DNA of 64,000 nucleotides from Tsukamurella paurometabola. GTDB taxonomy: Bacteria; Actinomycetota; Actinomycetes; Mycobacteriales; Mycobacteriaceae. Position numbers and translations under genes: made by a program. Location: assembly GCF_900631615.1 (NCBI RefSeq), contig NZ_LR131273.1, forward strand, positions 930,001 through 994,000. The letters are read 5' to 3'. The notes beneath the pieces were generated by a model. It worked only from the letters and a program-made list of their open reading frames with translations. It made no database searches and was not told where the DNA came from. How positions within the stretch are numbered: the stretch's first letter is position 1; every line of letters begins with the position of its first letter. Below are positions 50,507 through 61,601 of this stretch, one piece after another.

Positions 50507-51098
50507 CGGCGCAGGATCAGTTCGAGCGCCTCGGCGCGCGAGGTCGCACTGTCCTTGAAGGCGCCGCGCACCGCCGACGTCGTGGTGCTCGCGCCGGGCT
50601 TGCGGATGCCGCGCATCGCCATGCACAGGTGTTCGGCCTCGATCACCACGATGACGCCGCGCGGGTCGAGCTTGCGGACGAGCGCGTCGGCGATCTGCGC
50701 GGTGAGCCGCTCCTGCACCTGCGGGCGCTTGGCGTACAGGTCCACCACGCGGGCCAGCTTGCTCAGCCCGGTGACCCGGCCGCTCTCCCCCGGCAGGTAG
50801 CCCACGTGCGCCACGCCGTGGAAGGAGACGAGGTGGTGCTCGCACGTGGAGTACATCGGGATGTCCTTGACCAGCACCAGCTCGTCGTGATCCTCGCCGA
50901 AGGTGGTGTCCAGCACCGTGTCCGGGTCGGTGTGCAGGCCCGCGAACACCTCCTGGAAGGCCCGCGCGACCCGCTCGGGAGTCTTCTGCAGGCCCTCGCG
51001 GTCCGGGTCCTCGCCGACGGCGATCAGCAGCTCGCGGACCGCGGCGACGGCGCGCGCGTGGTCGAACGGGGCCACCGCGGCCCCGCTGTCCTTGCCCA

Positions 51099-51099
<1 letters not shown>
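50503..51099 (-). CDS. folE: GTP cyclohydrolase I
   Basis: 198 residues, T-fold decamer; first enzyme of folate synthesis. Zinc ligands Cys and His in [20 protein letters not shown] and Cys in [12 protein letters not shown]-terminal helix pair is normal. ATG start overlaps the ftsH stop (TGATG), so it is read as the second gene of the ftsH operon. Confidence 0.95.
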
Positions 51100-53543
<2,444 letters not shown>

Positions 53544-53702
53544 ATGGCTTCGCCTCGCGGCTCGTCAGTCCTTCTTCTTCCGGCGCGCGGCGGGCCGCGC
53601 TGGGTCGACTTCCCAGGTTACCGTGCAGCGTCGCGGCCGAGCCGGTCGCGTGGGTGCGCCCTGAGCGAACAGCGCCCGATTCGCGAAGATTAAGCTGCTC
53701 CG

Positions 53703-54224
53703 GTGACCGACGACAGCACCCCTCCCCCGTACCCGGACGGACCGCAGGACCCGCGGAACCCGTACGCCCAGCAGCCGCACGTCCAGCAGCCGTATCCCGG
53801 GCAGCAGGGGCCGGCCGCCGTCGACGTGCCGGAGCGGTGGCGCAGCCGGTTCGATTTCTTCTCCCGCTACGGGCAGCCCGCGTCGTCGCCCGAGTCGGCC
53901 GCAGCGTTCAAACAGCTCTCCTTCGGGCAGCGCTTCCGCCTGGGCTTCAACGGCCCCGCCTTCTTCTTCGGCCCGATCTACTACGCGATCAAGGGGCCCT
54001 GGCGGAAGGGCCTGAGCCTGCTCGGGATCGCCGTGGCGATCAGCCTCCTCATCGGCCTGATCGAGACCGCGCTGGACTTCACCTTCCCGCCGACCGCCTA
54101 CGGCGTGGCGATCGGCGTGCTGTACTCGAGTGCCGCGAACTGGGCCTACTTCCTGCACGTCACCCGCGGCAGCACCAGCTGGAACCCCTTCGAGGGCACG
54201 CCGCTGCTCCGCAAGCGCGGCTGA
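53703..54224 (+). CDS. DUF2628 membrane protein
   Basis: 173 residues: a Pro/Gln-rich N-terminal tail (about 40 residues), then PERWRSRFDFFSRYG and the DUF2628 core FRLGFNGPAFFFGPIYYAIKG with two or three membrane segments. Its function is unknown. GTG start. Divergent from ftsH; followed by a large inverted repeat 68 bp after its stop. Confidence 0.75.
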   Translation: MTDDSTPPPYPDGPQDPRNPYAQQPHVQQPYPGQQGPAAVDVPERWRSRFDFFSRYGQPASSPESAAAFKQLSFGQRFRLGFNGPAFFFGPIYYAIKGPWRKGLSLLGIAVAISLLIGLIETALDFTFPPTAYGVAIGVLYSSAANWAYFLHVTRGSTSWNPFEGTPLLRKRG

Positions 54225-54291
54225 CCCGCGAGCCCGCGGCCGAACTGCCGGCGTCACTGCGTGTCCCCCATGGCCCGGTACCTTTCCTCGC

Positions 54292-54373
54292 CGTCCATAC
54301 AGAAACTGAATAACCGCAGTTCCGAGCGACTTTCAGCGCTCTCATCAGTGGTTATTCACTTTCTGTATGGACG
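54292..54373. repeat. 24-bp-arm inverted repeat, A/T-rich
   Basis: Arms 54292-54315 and 54350-54373 are reverse complements with a single mismatch; sub-sequences include CCATACAGAAACTGAATAAC and its partner. The 34-bp loop contains a smaller GAGCG/CGCTC stem. Arms are about 46% G+C in a ~70% genome. No transposase, no clear target duplication. Between DUF2628 and a broken LysR gene. Could be a miniature element, a bidirectional terminator or a binding site. Confidence 0.7.
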
Positions 54374-54446
54374 CTGCGCGGCGACACGCACATCCTCCCT
54401 CTGATTGCGCCGCGCAGGACGGACCGTTCGACATAGGGTGTCGCGC

Positions 54447-55007
54447 ATGTCCGAGATAGACCAGTTCAGACTGGTTCTCGCCGTCTCGCGCTCCGGCAGC
54501 ATCAGTGAGGTCGCGCACATGACGGGGCTGTCGCAGCCCACCGTCACTCGTGCCGTCAGGGCCACGGAGCGACTCGTCGGGTTCCCCCTGTTCCACCGCA
54601 CGCCCGACGGGACCGTCCCCACCGGCGACGCACCGGCGGCGTTCCGGCGGATCGAGACCATCCTCGAGAACTACGACGCCCTCGCCGCCCTCGACGACTC
54701 CCCCGTCACCGTCCTGCAATTCGCGTACCGCGAGGGGTAACTCCCCACGATCCTCGACAGCGCGATGGCCCACTGGAACCGCGAGAGGATGCTGCCCGCA
54801 AAGCTGGTCGAATGCACGGATCCGATCGCGGAGCTGCAGGCCGGCGCGGTCGAGTTCGCGGTCGCGCCGTACTCGGGGACGCCGTTTCCCGACGGACTCG
54901 ACCACCGGCCGCTGCGGATCATCCGGGCCGCGCGACTCGACCTGGTCTACGCCGCCCCGCCGACCGGCCCGATCGACGAGTTCCTGCAGGCCCTCGCCCT
55001 CGCGTGA
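54447..55007 (+). pseudogene. LysR family regulator interrupted by an in-frame TAA
   Basis: The frame opens with a LysR helix-turn-helix (FRLVLAVSRSGSISEVAHMT, LSQPTVTRAVRATERLVG, FHRTPDGTVPTGDA), reaches YREG, then TAA at 54738-54740, and continues in the same frame with LPTILDSAMAHWNRERMLPA to a stop at 55007. Both halves have coherent LysR-type sequence. Total about 187 codons, short for the family (about 300), so the C-terminal half of the effector domain is also lost. Either a decaying gene or a short functional DNA-binding protein of 97 residues. Confidence 0.7.
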
Positions 55008-55029
55008 CGCGCCGGCGGCGACGCGCGAC

Positions 55030-56340
55030 TCAGACCTCGATCGTCGCGGCCAGCGCGAGGAGGTCCGCCTCGCCGCCGGGGCGCGCGACGAGCTGGACGC
55101 CCTCGCCGAGGAAGGGGACCGTCATCGCCGGCCAGCCGACGAGGTTCCACAGCGGCGGGAACGGGGCGTACGCGAGGCTCGGGAGGGCGCTCGCCGCCCA
55201 CGGCAGCTCCGCGTACGGGCGGGCGGGCGCGGGCCTGCGCGCCAGCGCGGGCGTGACCAGCACGTCGATGCCCTCGGCGGCGAAGAACCGCTCCAGGGCG
55301 CTCTCGAGGCGCGCGGCGTCCGCGGGGCGCACCAGGCCGCGGCGCGCGACGGCCCGACCGATCGCGGCGTGCCGCCGGGTCCGGGCCTGCAGCAGGGCGG
55401 GATTCGCGCCGCGGGCGACGATGTCGTCGGCGTCGGTCGCGGCCGCCTCCGCCCATCGGGCGAGCAGCGGCAGCGGCGACGCCGGGTAGGGCACCTTCAC
55501 GCGGCGGACCGGGTGCCCGTGCTCGGCGAGCCGGTCGGCGGCACCGCGCACGGCCCGTGTGATGGCGCGCGCGGTGAACGTCACCGCCGTGGGACGGTTG
55601 AGGCCCAGGCCCACCCGGAGGCCGGCACCGTCGCCGATGGTCGCGAGCTCGGGGCGCCCGGCGAGCACGGAGAGGCCCAGGGCGGCGTCCTCGACGGTCC
55701 GCGTCATCGGACCGTTCTCGGACATGCCGAACCAGTTGGTGGGACCGAGCTGCGCGGGTACGACCCCGCGGCCGGGCTTGATCGCGACGATCCCCGTGCA
55801 CGCCGCGGGGCCGCGCAGCGATCCGAGTCCGTCGTTGCCGTGTGCGAGCGCGACGTGGCCGGCGGCGACGACGGCGGCGCTGCCACCGGAGCTGCCGCCC
55901 GCGGTGCGGCCGGGCCGGTGCGGGTTGCCGACGACCTCGCGAGCGTCGTCGGTCATGGCCCACAGGCAGAGCTCGGGAACGCGGGTCAGGCCGACGACGA
56001 CGGCGCCGGCCGCGCGGAGCCGCTTCACGACCGGGTGATCGGCCTGCTCGACGGGCAGTCCCGCACCGCACGCCTCGGACACCCCATCGAGCATCCGGTG
56101 CCCGGACACGGCGACGTTGTCCTTGATCGCGATGGGCACGCCGGCGAGCGGCAGGGAGTAGCGGTCGGGCCGCGCGTCGACGGCCGCGGCCTCCTCGAGC
56201 GCCTGCTCGGGGCGCAGCACGCGCCAGCCGTGCACGGCGTCGTCACCGATGCGGGTGAGCGCCTGGCGGGTGGCGTCGACGGCGGTGAGCCGGCCCGATC
56301 GCACCCGCTCCGCGGTCGCCGCAGCGGTGAGCAGCGTCAT
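55030..56340 (-). CDS. amidase (amidase signature family)
   Basis: 436 residues. The Ser-cisSer-Lys triad is intact: Lys in [10 protein letters not shown], cis-Ser in [15 protein letters not shown], and nucleophile Ser in [13 protein letters not shown]. Followed by the usual IKPGRGVVP and [12 protein letters not shown]. Hydrolyses an unknown amide. The ATG overlaps the hpt stop as ATGA, so it is coupled to purine salvage genes. Not a GatA, since no gatB or gatC is nearby and the sequence is divergent. Confidence 0.88.
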   Translation of the reverse strand: MTLLTAAATAERVRSGRLTAVDATRQALTRIGDDAVHGWRVLRPEQALEEAAAVDARPDRYSLPLAGVPIAIKDNVAVSGHRMLDGVSEACGAGLPVEQADHPVVKRLRAAGAVVVGLTRVPELCLWAMTDDAREVVGNPHRPGRTAGGSSGGSAAVVAAGHVALAHGNDGLGSLRGPAACTGIVAIKPGRGVVPAQLGPTNWFGMSENGPMTRTVEDAALGLSVLAGRPELATIGDGAGLRVGLGLNRPTAVTFTARAITRAVRGAADRLAEHGHPVRRVKVPYPASPLPLLARWAEAAATDADDIVARGANPALLQARTRRHAAIGRAVARRGLVRPADAARLESALERFFAAEGIDVLVTPALARRPAPARPYAELPWAASALPSLAYAPFPPLWNLVGWPAMTVPFLGEGVQLVARPGGEADLLALAATIEV

Positions 56341-56903
56341 TCGCTGTAGACCTTGGGCTCCAGGACGCCGATGTACGGCATGTCCCGGTAGCGCTCCGCG
56401 TAGTCGAGGCCGTAGCCCACGACGAATTCGTTGGGGATGTCGAAGCCGACCCACTTGACGTCGACCTCCACCCGCACCGCGTCGGGCTTGCGGAGCAGGG
56501 TGACGACCTCGAGCGAGTTGGGCTGCCGCGTCGCGAGGTTGCGCAGCAGCCAGCTCAGTGTCAGGCCGGAGTCGATGATGTCCTCGACGATGAGCACGTC
56601 GCGGCCGGCGATGTCGCGGTCGAGGTCCTTGAGGATCCGCACCACGCCGGAGCTGGACGTGGACGAGCCGTAGCTCGAGACGGCCATGAACTCGAGCTGG
56701 GTCGGCAGGGGCAGGGCCCGGGCCAGGTCGGTCACGAACATGACCGCACCCTTGAGGACGGTGATCAGGAGGAGGTCGGTCTCCCGGTCGCCGTACTCCT
56801 GCGCGATCTGCGCCGCGAGCTCCGCGGTCCGCTGCTTGATCTGTTCCTCGGAGAGGACCACCGAGGCGATGTCTCCCGCGTACAACTCACCAGTGCCGTT
56901 CAC
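56337..56903 (-). CDS. hpt: hypoxanthine phosphoribosyltransferase
   Basis: 188 residues, type I PRTase: [35 protein letters not shown], and the PRPP loop [17 protein letters not shown]. Salvages hypoxanthine/guanine. The GTG at 56901-56903 overlaps the tilS stop as GTGA and is preferred over the GTG one codon upstream. Synteny Rv3624c. Confidence 0.94.
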   Translation of the reverse strand: MNGTGELYAGDIASVVLSEEQIKQRTAELAAQIAQEYGDRETDLLLITVLKGAVMFVTDLARALPLPTQLEFMAVSSYGSSTSSSGVVRILKDLDRDIAGRDVLIVEDIIDSGLTLSWLLRNLATRQPNSLEVVTLLRKPDAVRVEVDVKWVGFDIPNEFVVGYGLDYAERYRDMPYIGVLEPKVYSE

Positions 56904-57835
56904 CACGCTCTCAGAATGCCACCTGCCCGGTGCACTTGCAGCCGCCGCCCCGCACTTCCGCCCGGGATCGCCGTCGGCCCCTGCCCGCGCCAGTCGGTGA
57001 CGAGGGCGTCGACGGCGGCGAGGTGGGCGGCCGTCAGCGCGCGGGCGCCACACCCGGCGAGCCAGCTCCGCAGGGCCCGGACTCGCAGGGCCGCAGGAAG
57101 TTCCGCCACGGCGGCGACCTCCAGCTCCGGGCCCGACGGTGCCGGGGCCAGGCCGTCGAGCGCGTCGTTGTCGGCGCGCAGCGAGGCGGCGGTCCGGGCG
57201 AGGGCCTCCGCCACTCCCCCGCCGAGGACGTCCTCGAGGAGCGGCAGCACCTCGGTGCGCACGCGCACGCGGGTGTACCGCGGGTCGAGGTTGTGCGGGT
57301 CCTCCCACGGGGTCAGGCCGAGCTCCGCGCACGCGGCCCGGGTGTCGGCCCGGCGCACGCCCAGCAGCGGCCGGCCGTAGGGCGGAACCCAGGCGGCCAT
57401 CCCGGCGAGCGAGCGCGCGCCGCTGCCCCGGCCGAGGCCCAGCAGCACCGTCTCCGCCTGGTCGTCGAGCGTGTGCCCGAGCAGCACCGGGGCGCCGTCG
57501 CGGGCGCCGTCCAGGGCGGCGTACCGAGCGGTGCGGGCGGCGGCCTCGGGCCCGCCCGGGCCGTCGACCGTGACCGTCAGCACCGTCGCCCGTGCGCCCA
57601 GCTCGCGCGCCGTGGCCGCAGCTCGCTCGGCGACGGCGCACGAGCCCTCCTGCAGGCCGTGGTCGACGACGAGCGCGACCACGTCGAGCCCCTCGGCGAG
57701 CGCGCCGGTGAGCAGCGCGAGGGAATCGGCGCCGCCGGAGAGCGCCACGGCCACCGTGCGGCCCGACCCGTGGGTGGCCCACCAGTCCCGGACCGCGTGC
57801 CGCACCCGCAGCGCCGCCGGTCCGGGGCGGTTCAC
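56900..57835 (-). CDS. tilS: tRNA(Ile)-lysidine synthetase
   Basis: 311 residues; N-type ATP pyrophosphatase with the P-loop [46 protein letters not shown] and a shortened C-terminal domain, as in mycobacteria. It makes lysidine at C34 of tRNA-Ile(CAU). The GTG at 57833-57835 overlaps the upstream stop (GTGA); an ATG six codons earlier is the alternative. Synteny Rv3625c (mesJ). Confidence 0.92.
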   Translation of the reverse strand: MNRPGPAALRVRHAVRDWWATHGSGRTVAVALSGGADSLALLTGALAEGLDVVALVVDHGLQEGSCAVAERAAATARELGARATVLTVTVDGPGGPEAAARTARYAALDGARDGAPVLLGHTLDDQAETVLLGLGRGSGARSLAGMAAWVPPYGRPLLGVRRADTRAACAELGLTPWEDPHNLDPRYTRVRVRTEVLPLLEDVLGGGVAEALARTAASLRADNDALDGLAPAPSGPELEVAAVAELPAALRVRALRSWLAGCGARALTAAHLAAVDALVTDWRGQGPTAIPGGSAGRRLQVHRAGGILRAW

Positions 57836-58863
57836 AGGACGCGGTCGATCCATCGGCGCGGCTCGTCGAGTTCGTCGGGCAGCGGCAGGGTCTCGGGGCC
57901 GGTCCACACGCGGTTGAACCGCTCCATGCCCACCTCGGCGATCACGGCGTCCACGAACTTCTTGCCGCGCACGTACTGCGCGATCTTCGCGTCCATGCCG
58001 AGCAGGGCGCGCAGGAGCCGCTGGAACGGGTTCGACGGTGCCGCGCGGCGCCGGTCGAAGGCGGCGCGGATGGTCGCGACGGTGGGGATCACGTCCGGTC
58101 CTGCGGCGTCCATGACGTGGTCGGCGTGGCCCTCGAGGAGCGTGCCCAGCATGAGCAGCCGCTCGACGGCCGCGAACTGCTCGGGCGGGGCGGCGATCTC
58201 GAGCACGCCGATGATCCCGTCGTGCCGGGCGCCGCCGGAGAGGGCCTTCCGGGTGCGATCGAGGAGGTCGCCGACGGAGCCCGCACCACCGGTCCCGGCG
58301 AGCGCGGCGACGTTCTCGCGCATGTAGTCCCGCAGCCACGGGTTGGCTGCGAACTGCACCCGATGGGTCACCTCGTGCAGGCAGACCCACATGCGGAAGT
58401 CCTCGGGCCGCAGCCGCAGGGCGCGCTCGACGGCGAGCACGTTGGGGACCACGAGCAGCAGCTCACCGTCGGCGACACCGAACGGGTCGTACTGGCCCAG
58501 AACGGATCCGGAGACCATGCCGAGCATCGCGCCGGCCTGCACGCCCGCGAGGCGCGCGCCGAGGCCGGGGTGCCGCGCCTCGTCGTGCTCGATCAGCGCC
58601 TCCATCGACCGCGCGGCGGCGGAGACCCACTCCCGCCGGTCCACGGTGCGGGCGGGTGGCACGGCTCCGGGCGTGACGAGTCCGGTGACGCGCAGGACGT
58701 GCTCCTCCGCGGCGACCGCGTCCGCGAGCAACTCCTCGGCGGCACGCCGCCGCGTGTAGGCCGTGGTGGCCGGGCCGTCGCCGAGGACCCGCGCGACGCG
58801 GCGGCCGGACGCGGCGGCCAGCGCCCAGTCCACCTGCGCGCGTACCGCCTTCGGCTCGTTCAT
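57832..58863 (-). CDS. zinc-dependent metalloprotease-like protein, DUF2342 (Rv3626c-like)
   Basis: 343 residues with a zincin motif: HEVTH in [16 protein letters not shown] (first two His and Glu) and the third-ligand region EGHADHVMD. Belongs to the DUF2342 / coenzyme-F420-biosynthesis-associated family. Substrate unknown. ATG start at 58861-58863, 5 bp after dacB; stop overlaps tilS. Synteny Rv3626c. Confidence 0.85.
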   Translation of the reverse strand: MNEPKAVRAQVDWALAAASGRRVARVLGDGPATTAYTRRRAAEELLADAVAAEEHVLRVTGLVTPGAVPPARTVDRREWVSAAARSMEALIEHDEARHPGLGARLAGVQAGAMLGMVSGSVLGQYDPFGVADGELLLVVPNVLAVERALRLRPEDFRMWVCLHEVTHRVQFAANPWLRDYMRENVAALAGTGGAGSVGDLLDRTRKALSGGARHDGIIGVLEIAAPPEQFAAVERLLMLGTLLEGHADHVMDAAGPDVIPTVATIRAAFDRRRAAPSNPFQRLLRALLGMDAKIAQYVRGKKFVDAVIAEVGMERFNRVWTGPETLPLPDELDEPRRWIDRVL

Positions 58864-58868
58864 GGCGA

Positions 58869-60239
58869 TCAGCGGCACCCGCAGCCGCGGAGCGCGGCGG
58901 TCACGGCGTCCATGGCGGGCCGGGCCGCGTCGACCGGTGTACCGGAGGACATGAGCGTGAAGGTGAGCACCGCACCGTCGCGGCCGGGGACGTAGCCGGC
59001 GAGCGTGGAGACGCCCGAGAGGCTGCCGGTCTTGGCGCGCACGTAGCCCGCGCCGGGCCGGTTGACGGTGACGTAGCGGTCGGCGAGTGTGCCGGTGGCG
59101 CCGGCGACCGGGAGCAGGTCCAGCAGGGGCCGCAGCTGCGGCTTGCCCCCGCCGGCCGCCGCGGTGACGATGCCGTCGAGCACCGCCGCGGGGATGCGGT
59201 TCGCGGTGGAGAGACCGCTGGTGTCGGAGAGCTCGACGCCGCTGAGGTCGAACCCGGCCCCCCGCAGCGCGCCGGTCACGGCGCGCGCGGCGCCGTCGAA
59301 GGAGGCCGGCTGATTCGTGGCGATCGCGACCTCGCGGCCGATGGACTCCGCGAGGACGTTGTCCGAGTGCACGAGGGCGTCGTGCAGGCGGGTGCTCAGC
59401 GGGGCGCTGCGGACCGCGGCGAGTTGCGCGGCGCCCTGGGGTGCGGTGCCCTCGGCGACCGCCGTCGGCGGCAGGCCCAGCGCCGCGGCGAGCGCGCGGC
59501 CCGCGGTCAGCGCGGGGTCGGTGACGCGGGGCGAGTAGTCCTCGGCGGGCCGGACACGGCCGGCGTCCGCGGTGAGCGACTGCAGCGGCGTGATGTCGCC
59601 GCCCGCGATATCGGCGCGCTCCCAGCCGCGCGCGAAGTCGGTGCCGGTGAACAGCGAGGTGTCCACGGTGATCTTCGTGATCGGGGTGCCGGCGCGGCGC
59701 AGCTGCGCGGCGAGGTCGGCGATCTTCGGTGCGTCCGTGAACAGCGACGGTCCGCCCGCGCGCAGCGTCGGATCGCCCGCGCCGACGAGCACGGCCTCGC
59801 CGGGGGCGGCGCCCGCGACCACGGTGGTGGTGATCCGCTTGTCGGCCGGCAGCGTGAGCAGCGCCGCCGCGGCGGTCAGGATCTTGGTGGTCGACGCCGG
59901 GGTGCGGGGGCGCGCGGCGTCGCGCTGCCACAGGATCTGCCCGGTGCCGGCGTCGGCGATGACGCCCGTGAAGTCGCCGAGGTCGGGGTTGCGCAGGGCG
60001 GCGTCGATCTGGCTCGTGATCCCCGCGGCGGTCGGCGCGACGGTACCGGCGACCTGCTGGATCGAGGACCGGTACGGCGCCTCCGTGGGACGGGGCGGCA
60101 CCGTGTCCGCGAGGTCCTGGCGATCCCGGTAGACGCCGTAACCGAGCGCGGCCGCGATGGTGCCGACGACGACCAGCGCCAGCACGATCACGGTGACCGC
60201 GAGGCGCAGGAGAGTCCGTCGGATCCGCGAGCGTCGCAC
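58869..60239 (-). CDS. dacB: D-alanyl-D-alanine carboxypeptidase/endopeptidase (PBP4, S13 family)
   Basis: 456 residues. N-terminal signal anchor (RLAVTVIVLALVVVGTIAAA), then the S13 triad motifs: ASTTK (S-x-x-K), SDN in VHSDNVLAE, and KTG in RAKTGSLSG. It trims peptidoglycan stem peptides outside the membrane. GTG start. Divergent from ppa with 70 bp between. Synteny Rv3627c. C-terminus ends CGCR. Confidence 0.93.
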   Translation of the reverse strand: MRRSRIRRTLLRLAVTVIVLALVVVGTIAAALGYGVYRDRQDLADTVPPRPTEAPYRSSIQQVAGTVAPTAAGITSQIDAALRNPDLGDFTGVIADAGTGQILWQRDAARPRTPASTTKILTAAAALLTLPADKRITTTVVAGAAPGEAVLVGAGDPTLRAGGPSLFTDAPKIADLAAQLRRAGTPITKITVDTSLFTGTDFARGWERADIAGGDITPLQSLTADAGRVRPAEDYSPRVTDPALTAGRALAAALGLPPTAVAEGTAPQGAAQLAAVRSAPLSTRLHDALVHSDNVLAESIGREVAIATNQPASFDGAARAVTGALRGAGFDLSGVELSDTSGLSTANRIPAAVLDGIVTAAAGGGKPQLRPLLDLLPVAGATGTLADRYVTVNRPGAGYVRAKTGSLSGVSTLAGYVPGRDGAVLTFTLMSSGTPVDAARPAMDAVTAALRGCGCR

Positions 60240-60309
60240 CGTACCACCCTAACGGCATGGGGACACGGGTATCCTCGGCGTGCATGGTTGACGCGAGCGA
60301 AGGGAAACA

Positions 60310-60813
60310 ATGAGCGTCGAATTCGAGGTCACCGTCGAGATCGCCAAGGGCTCGCGGAACAAGTACGAGGTGGATCACAAGACCGGTCGCCTCAAGCTGG
60401 ACCGCTACCTGTACACGTCGTTCGGCTACCCCACCGATTACGGCTACATCGAGGACACCCTGGGTGAGGACGGCGACCCGCTGGACGCGCTCGTGCTGCT
60501 GCAGGAGTCGGTGATCCCCGGCGCGCTCGTCGACTGCCGCGCCATCGGCATGTTCAAGATGGAGGACGAGAAGGGCGGCGACGACAAGGTGCTCGTCGTG
60601 CCCGCCGGCGACCCCCGTTGGGACTCGGTCCAGGACATCGGCGACATCGACAAGTTCGAGCTGGACGCCATCGAGCACTTCTTCGTCCACTACAAGGACC
60701 TCGAGCCCGGCAAGTTCGTCAAGGGCTCGTCGTGGGTGGGCAAGAAGGAGGCCGAGGAGGAGATCGCCCGGTCGATCGCTCGCGCCGAGACCGCCGGGTC
60801 CGACGCGCACTGA
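60310..60813 (+). CDS. ppa: inorganic pyrophosphatase
   Basis: 167 residues, soluble family I enzyme: [40 protein letters not shown], and the signature [10 protein letters not shown] with metal-binding Asp residues. Pulls biosynthetic reactions by hydrolysing PPi. ATG with AGGGAAACA before it. Synteny Rv3628. Confidence 0.95.
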   Translation: MSVEFEVTVEIAKGSRNKYEVDHKTGRLKLDRYLYTSFGYPTDYGYIEDTLGEDGDPLDALVLLQESVIPGALVDCRAIGMFKMEDEKGGDDKVLVVPAGDPRWDSVQDIGDIDKFELDAIEHFFVHYKDLEPGKFVKGSSWVGKKEAEEEIARSIARAETAGSDAH

Positions 60814-60830
60814 CGCGCACGCGATACGCG

Positions 60831-60862
60831 AAGCGGCGGCGAGGGATTCCTCGCCGCCGCTT
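60831..60862 (+). terminator. ppa terminator
   Basis: AAGCGGCGGCGAGG, GATT, CCTCGCCGCCGCTT: perfect 14-bp stem 17 nt after the ppa stop, before the convergent lipoprotein gene. Works for either strand; no long T tract. Confidence 0.7.
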
Positions 60863-60888
60863 CCGTCTGTGCGGACCGTGCCGCCGGG

Positions 60889-61566
60889 TCAGAGCTTTCC
60901 GGCCACGCGGCGCAGGATCTCCTCGAATCCGTCCTGGTCGATCGTCCCGTCGGCGCCCGGATTCGCCGTGACCATGGCGACCACGCCGCCCTTGCTGAAG
61001 TAGGCCGTGCGGGCGGCGGCCGACTGCTCGCCGATCTTGCGGGTCATCTCGAAGACGAAGCCGTTCCCGCCGAGGCCGGTGGGGAGGTCCTTGCGCACCG
61101 CGGTCTGGGTCAGCGCATCGCCGTACTTGACGGTGGCGCACTCCCCCGTGCCGGCGGCCTCGAACACCTCCAGCCGCGCCGATCCCGGGAGGAGGGTGAC
61201 GCCGTACAGGGCGGACTTGTCCTTCGCGATGCTCTGCTGGACGCCGAACTTGATCGTCTCGACGACCTCCTGCTGCGCGGCGACGTTCTTGTCCTTGCAG
61301 CCCGCGGGCGTGATCTGCGCGGCCTGCACCTGGCCGACGGAGTTCATGGCCCCCTGGAAGGCGTCGTCGCCCGGCACGGTGGTGAGGGTCAGCCCGGCGG
61401 GCAGGTCGGCCTGGACGAGGGCCTTCGACGGCACGTCGACGTCCGGGGCGGCGGACGACGGGGCCGGGGCGTCGCCGCCGCTGCCGCCGCACGCGGTGAG
61501 GAGCAGGCCGGTCGCGGCGACCGCCGCGAGGATGCCGAGGGAACGGGTCTGGTCACTGCGGCGCAA
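60889..61566 (-). CDS. hypothetical lipoprotein
   Basis: 225 residues: lipobox LLTAC near residue 26, Ser/Ala/Pro linker, then an alpha/beta domain (KALVQADLPAGLTLTTVPGD, ITPAGCKDKN, SARLEVFEAAGTGECATVKYG, IGEQSAAARTAYFSKGG, VAMVTANPGAD). The two cysteines after the lipobox could pair. Resembles mycobacterial lipoproteins of unknown role but I cannot name a family. ATG/GTG start at 61566. Follows the MFS-TGT frame on the same strand with a 35-bp gap. Confidence 0.7.
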   Translation of the reverse strand: MRRSDQTRSLGILAAVAATGLLLTACGGSGGDAPAPSSAAPDVDVPSKALVQADLPAGLTLTTVPGDDAFQGAMNSVGQVQAAQITPAGCKDKNVAAQQEVVETIKFGVQQSIAKDKSALYGVTLLPGSARLEVFEAAGTGECATVKYGDALTQTAVRKDLPTGLGGNGFVFEMTRKIGEQSAAARTAYFSKGGVVAMVTANPGADGTIDQDGFEEILRRVAGKL

Positions 61567-61601
61567 CGGCTTTCTCCTGCCGATCGGGGTACCGGATCGG
61601 G

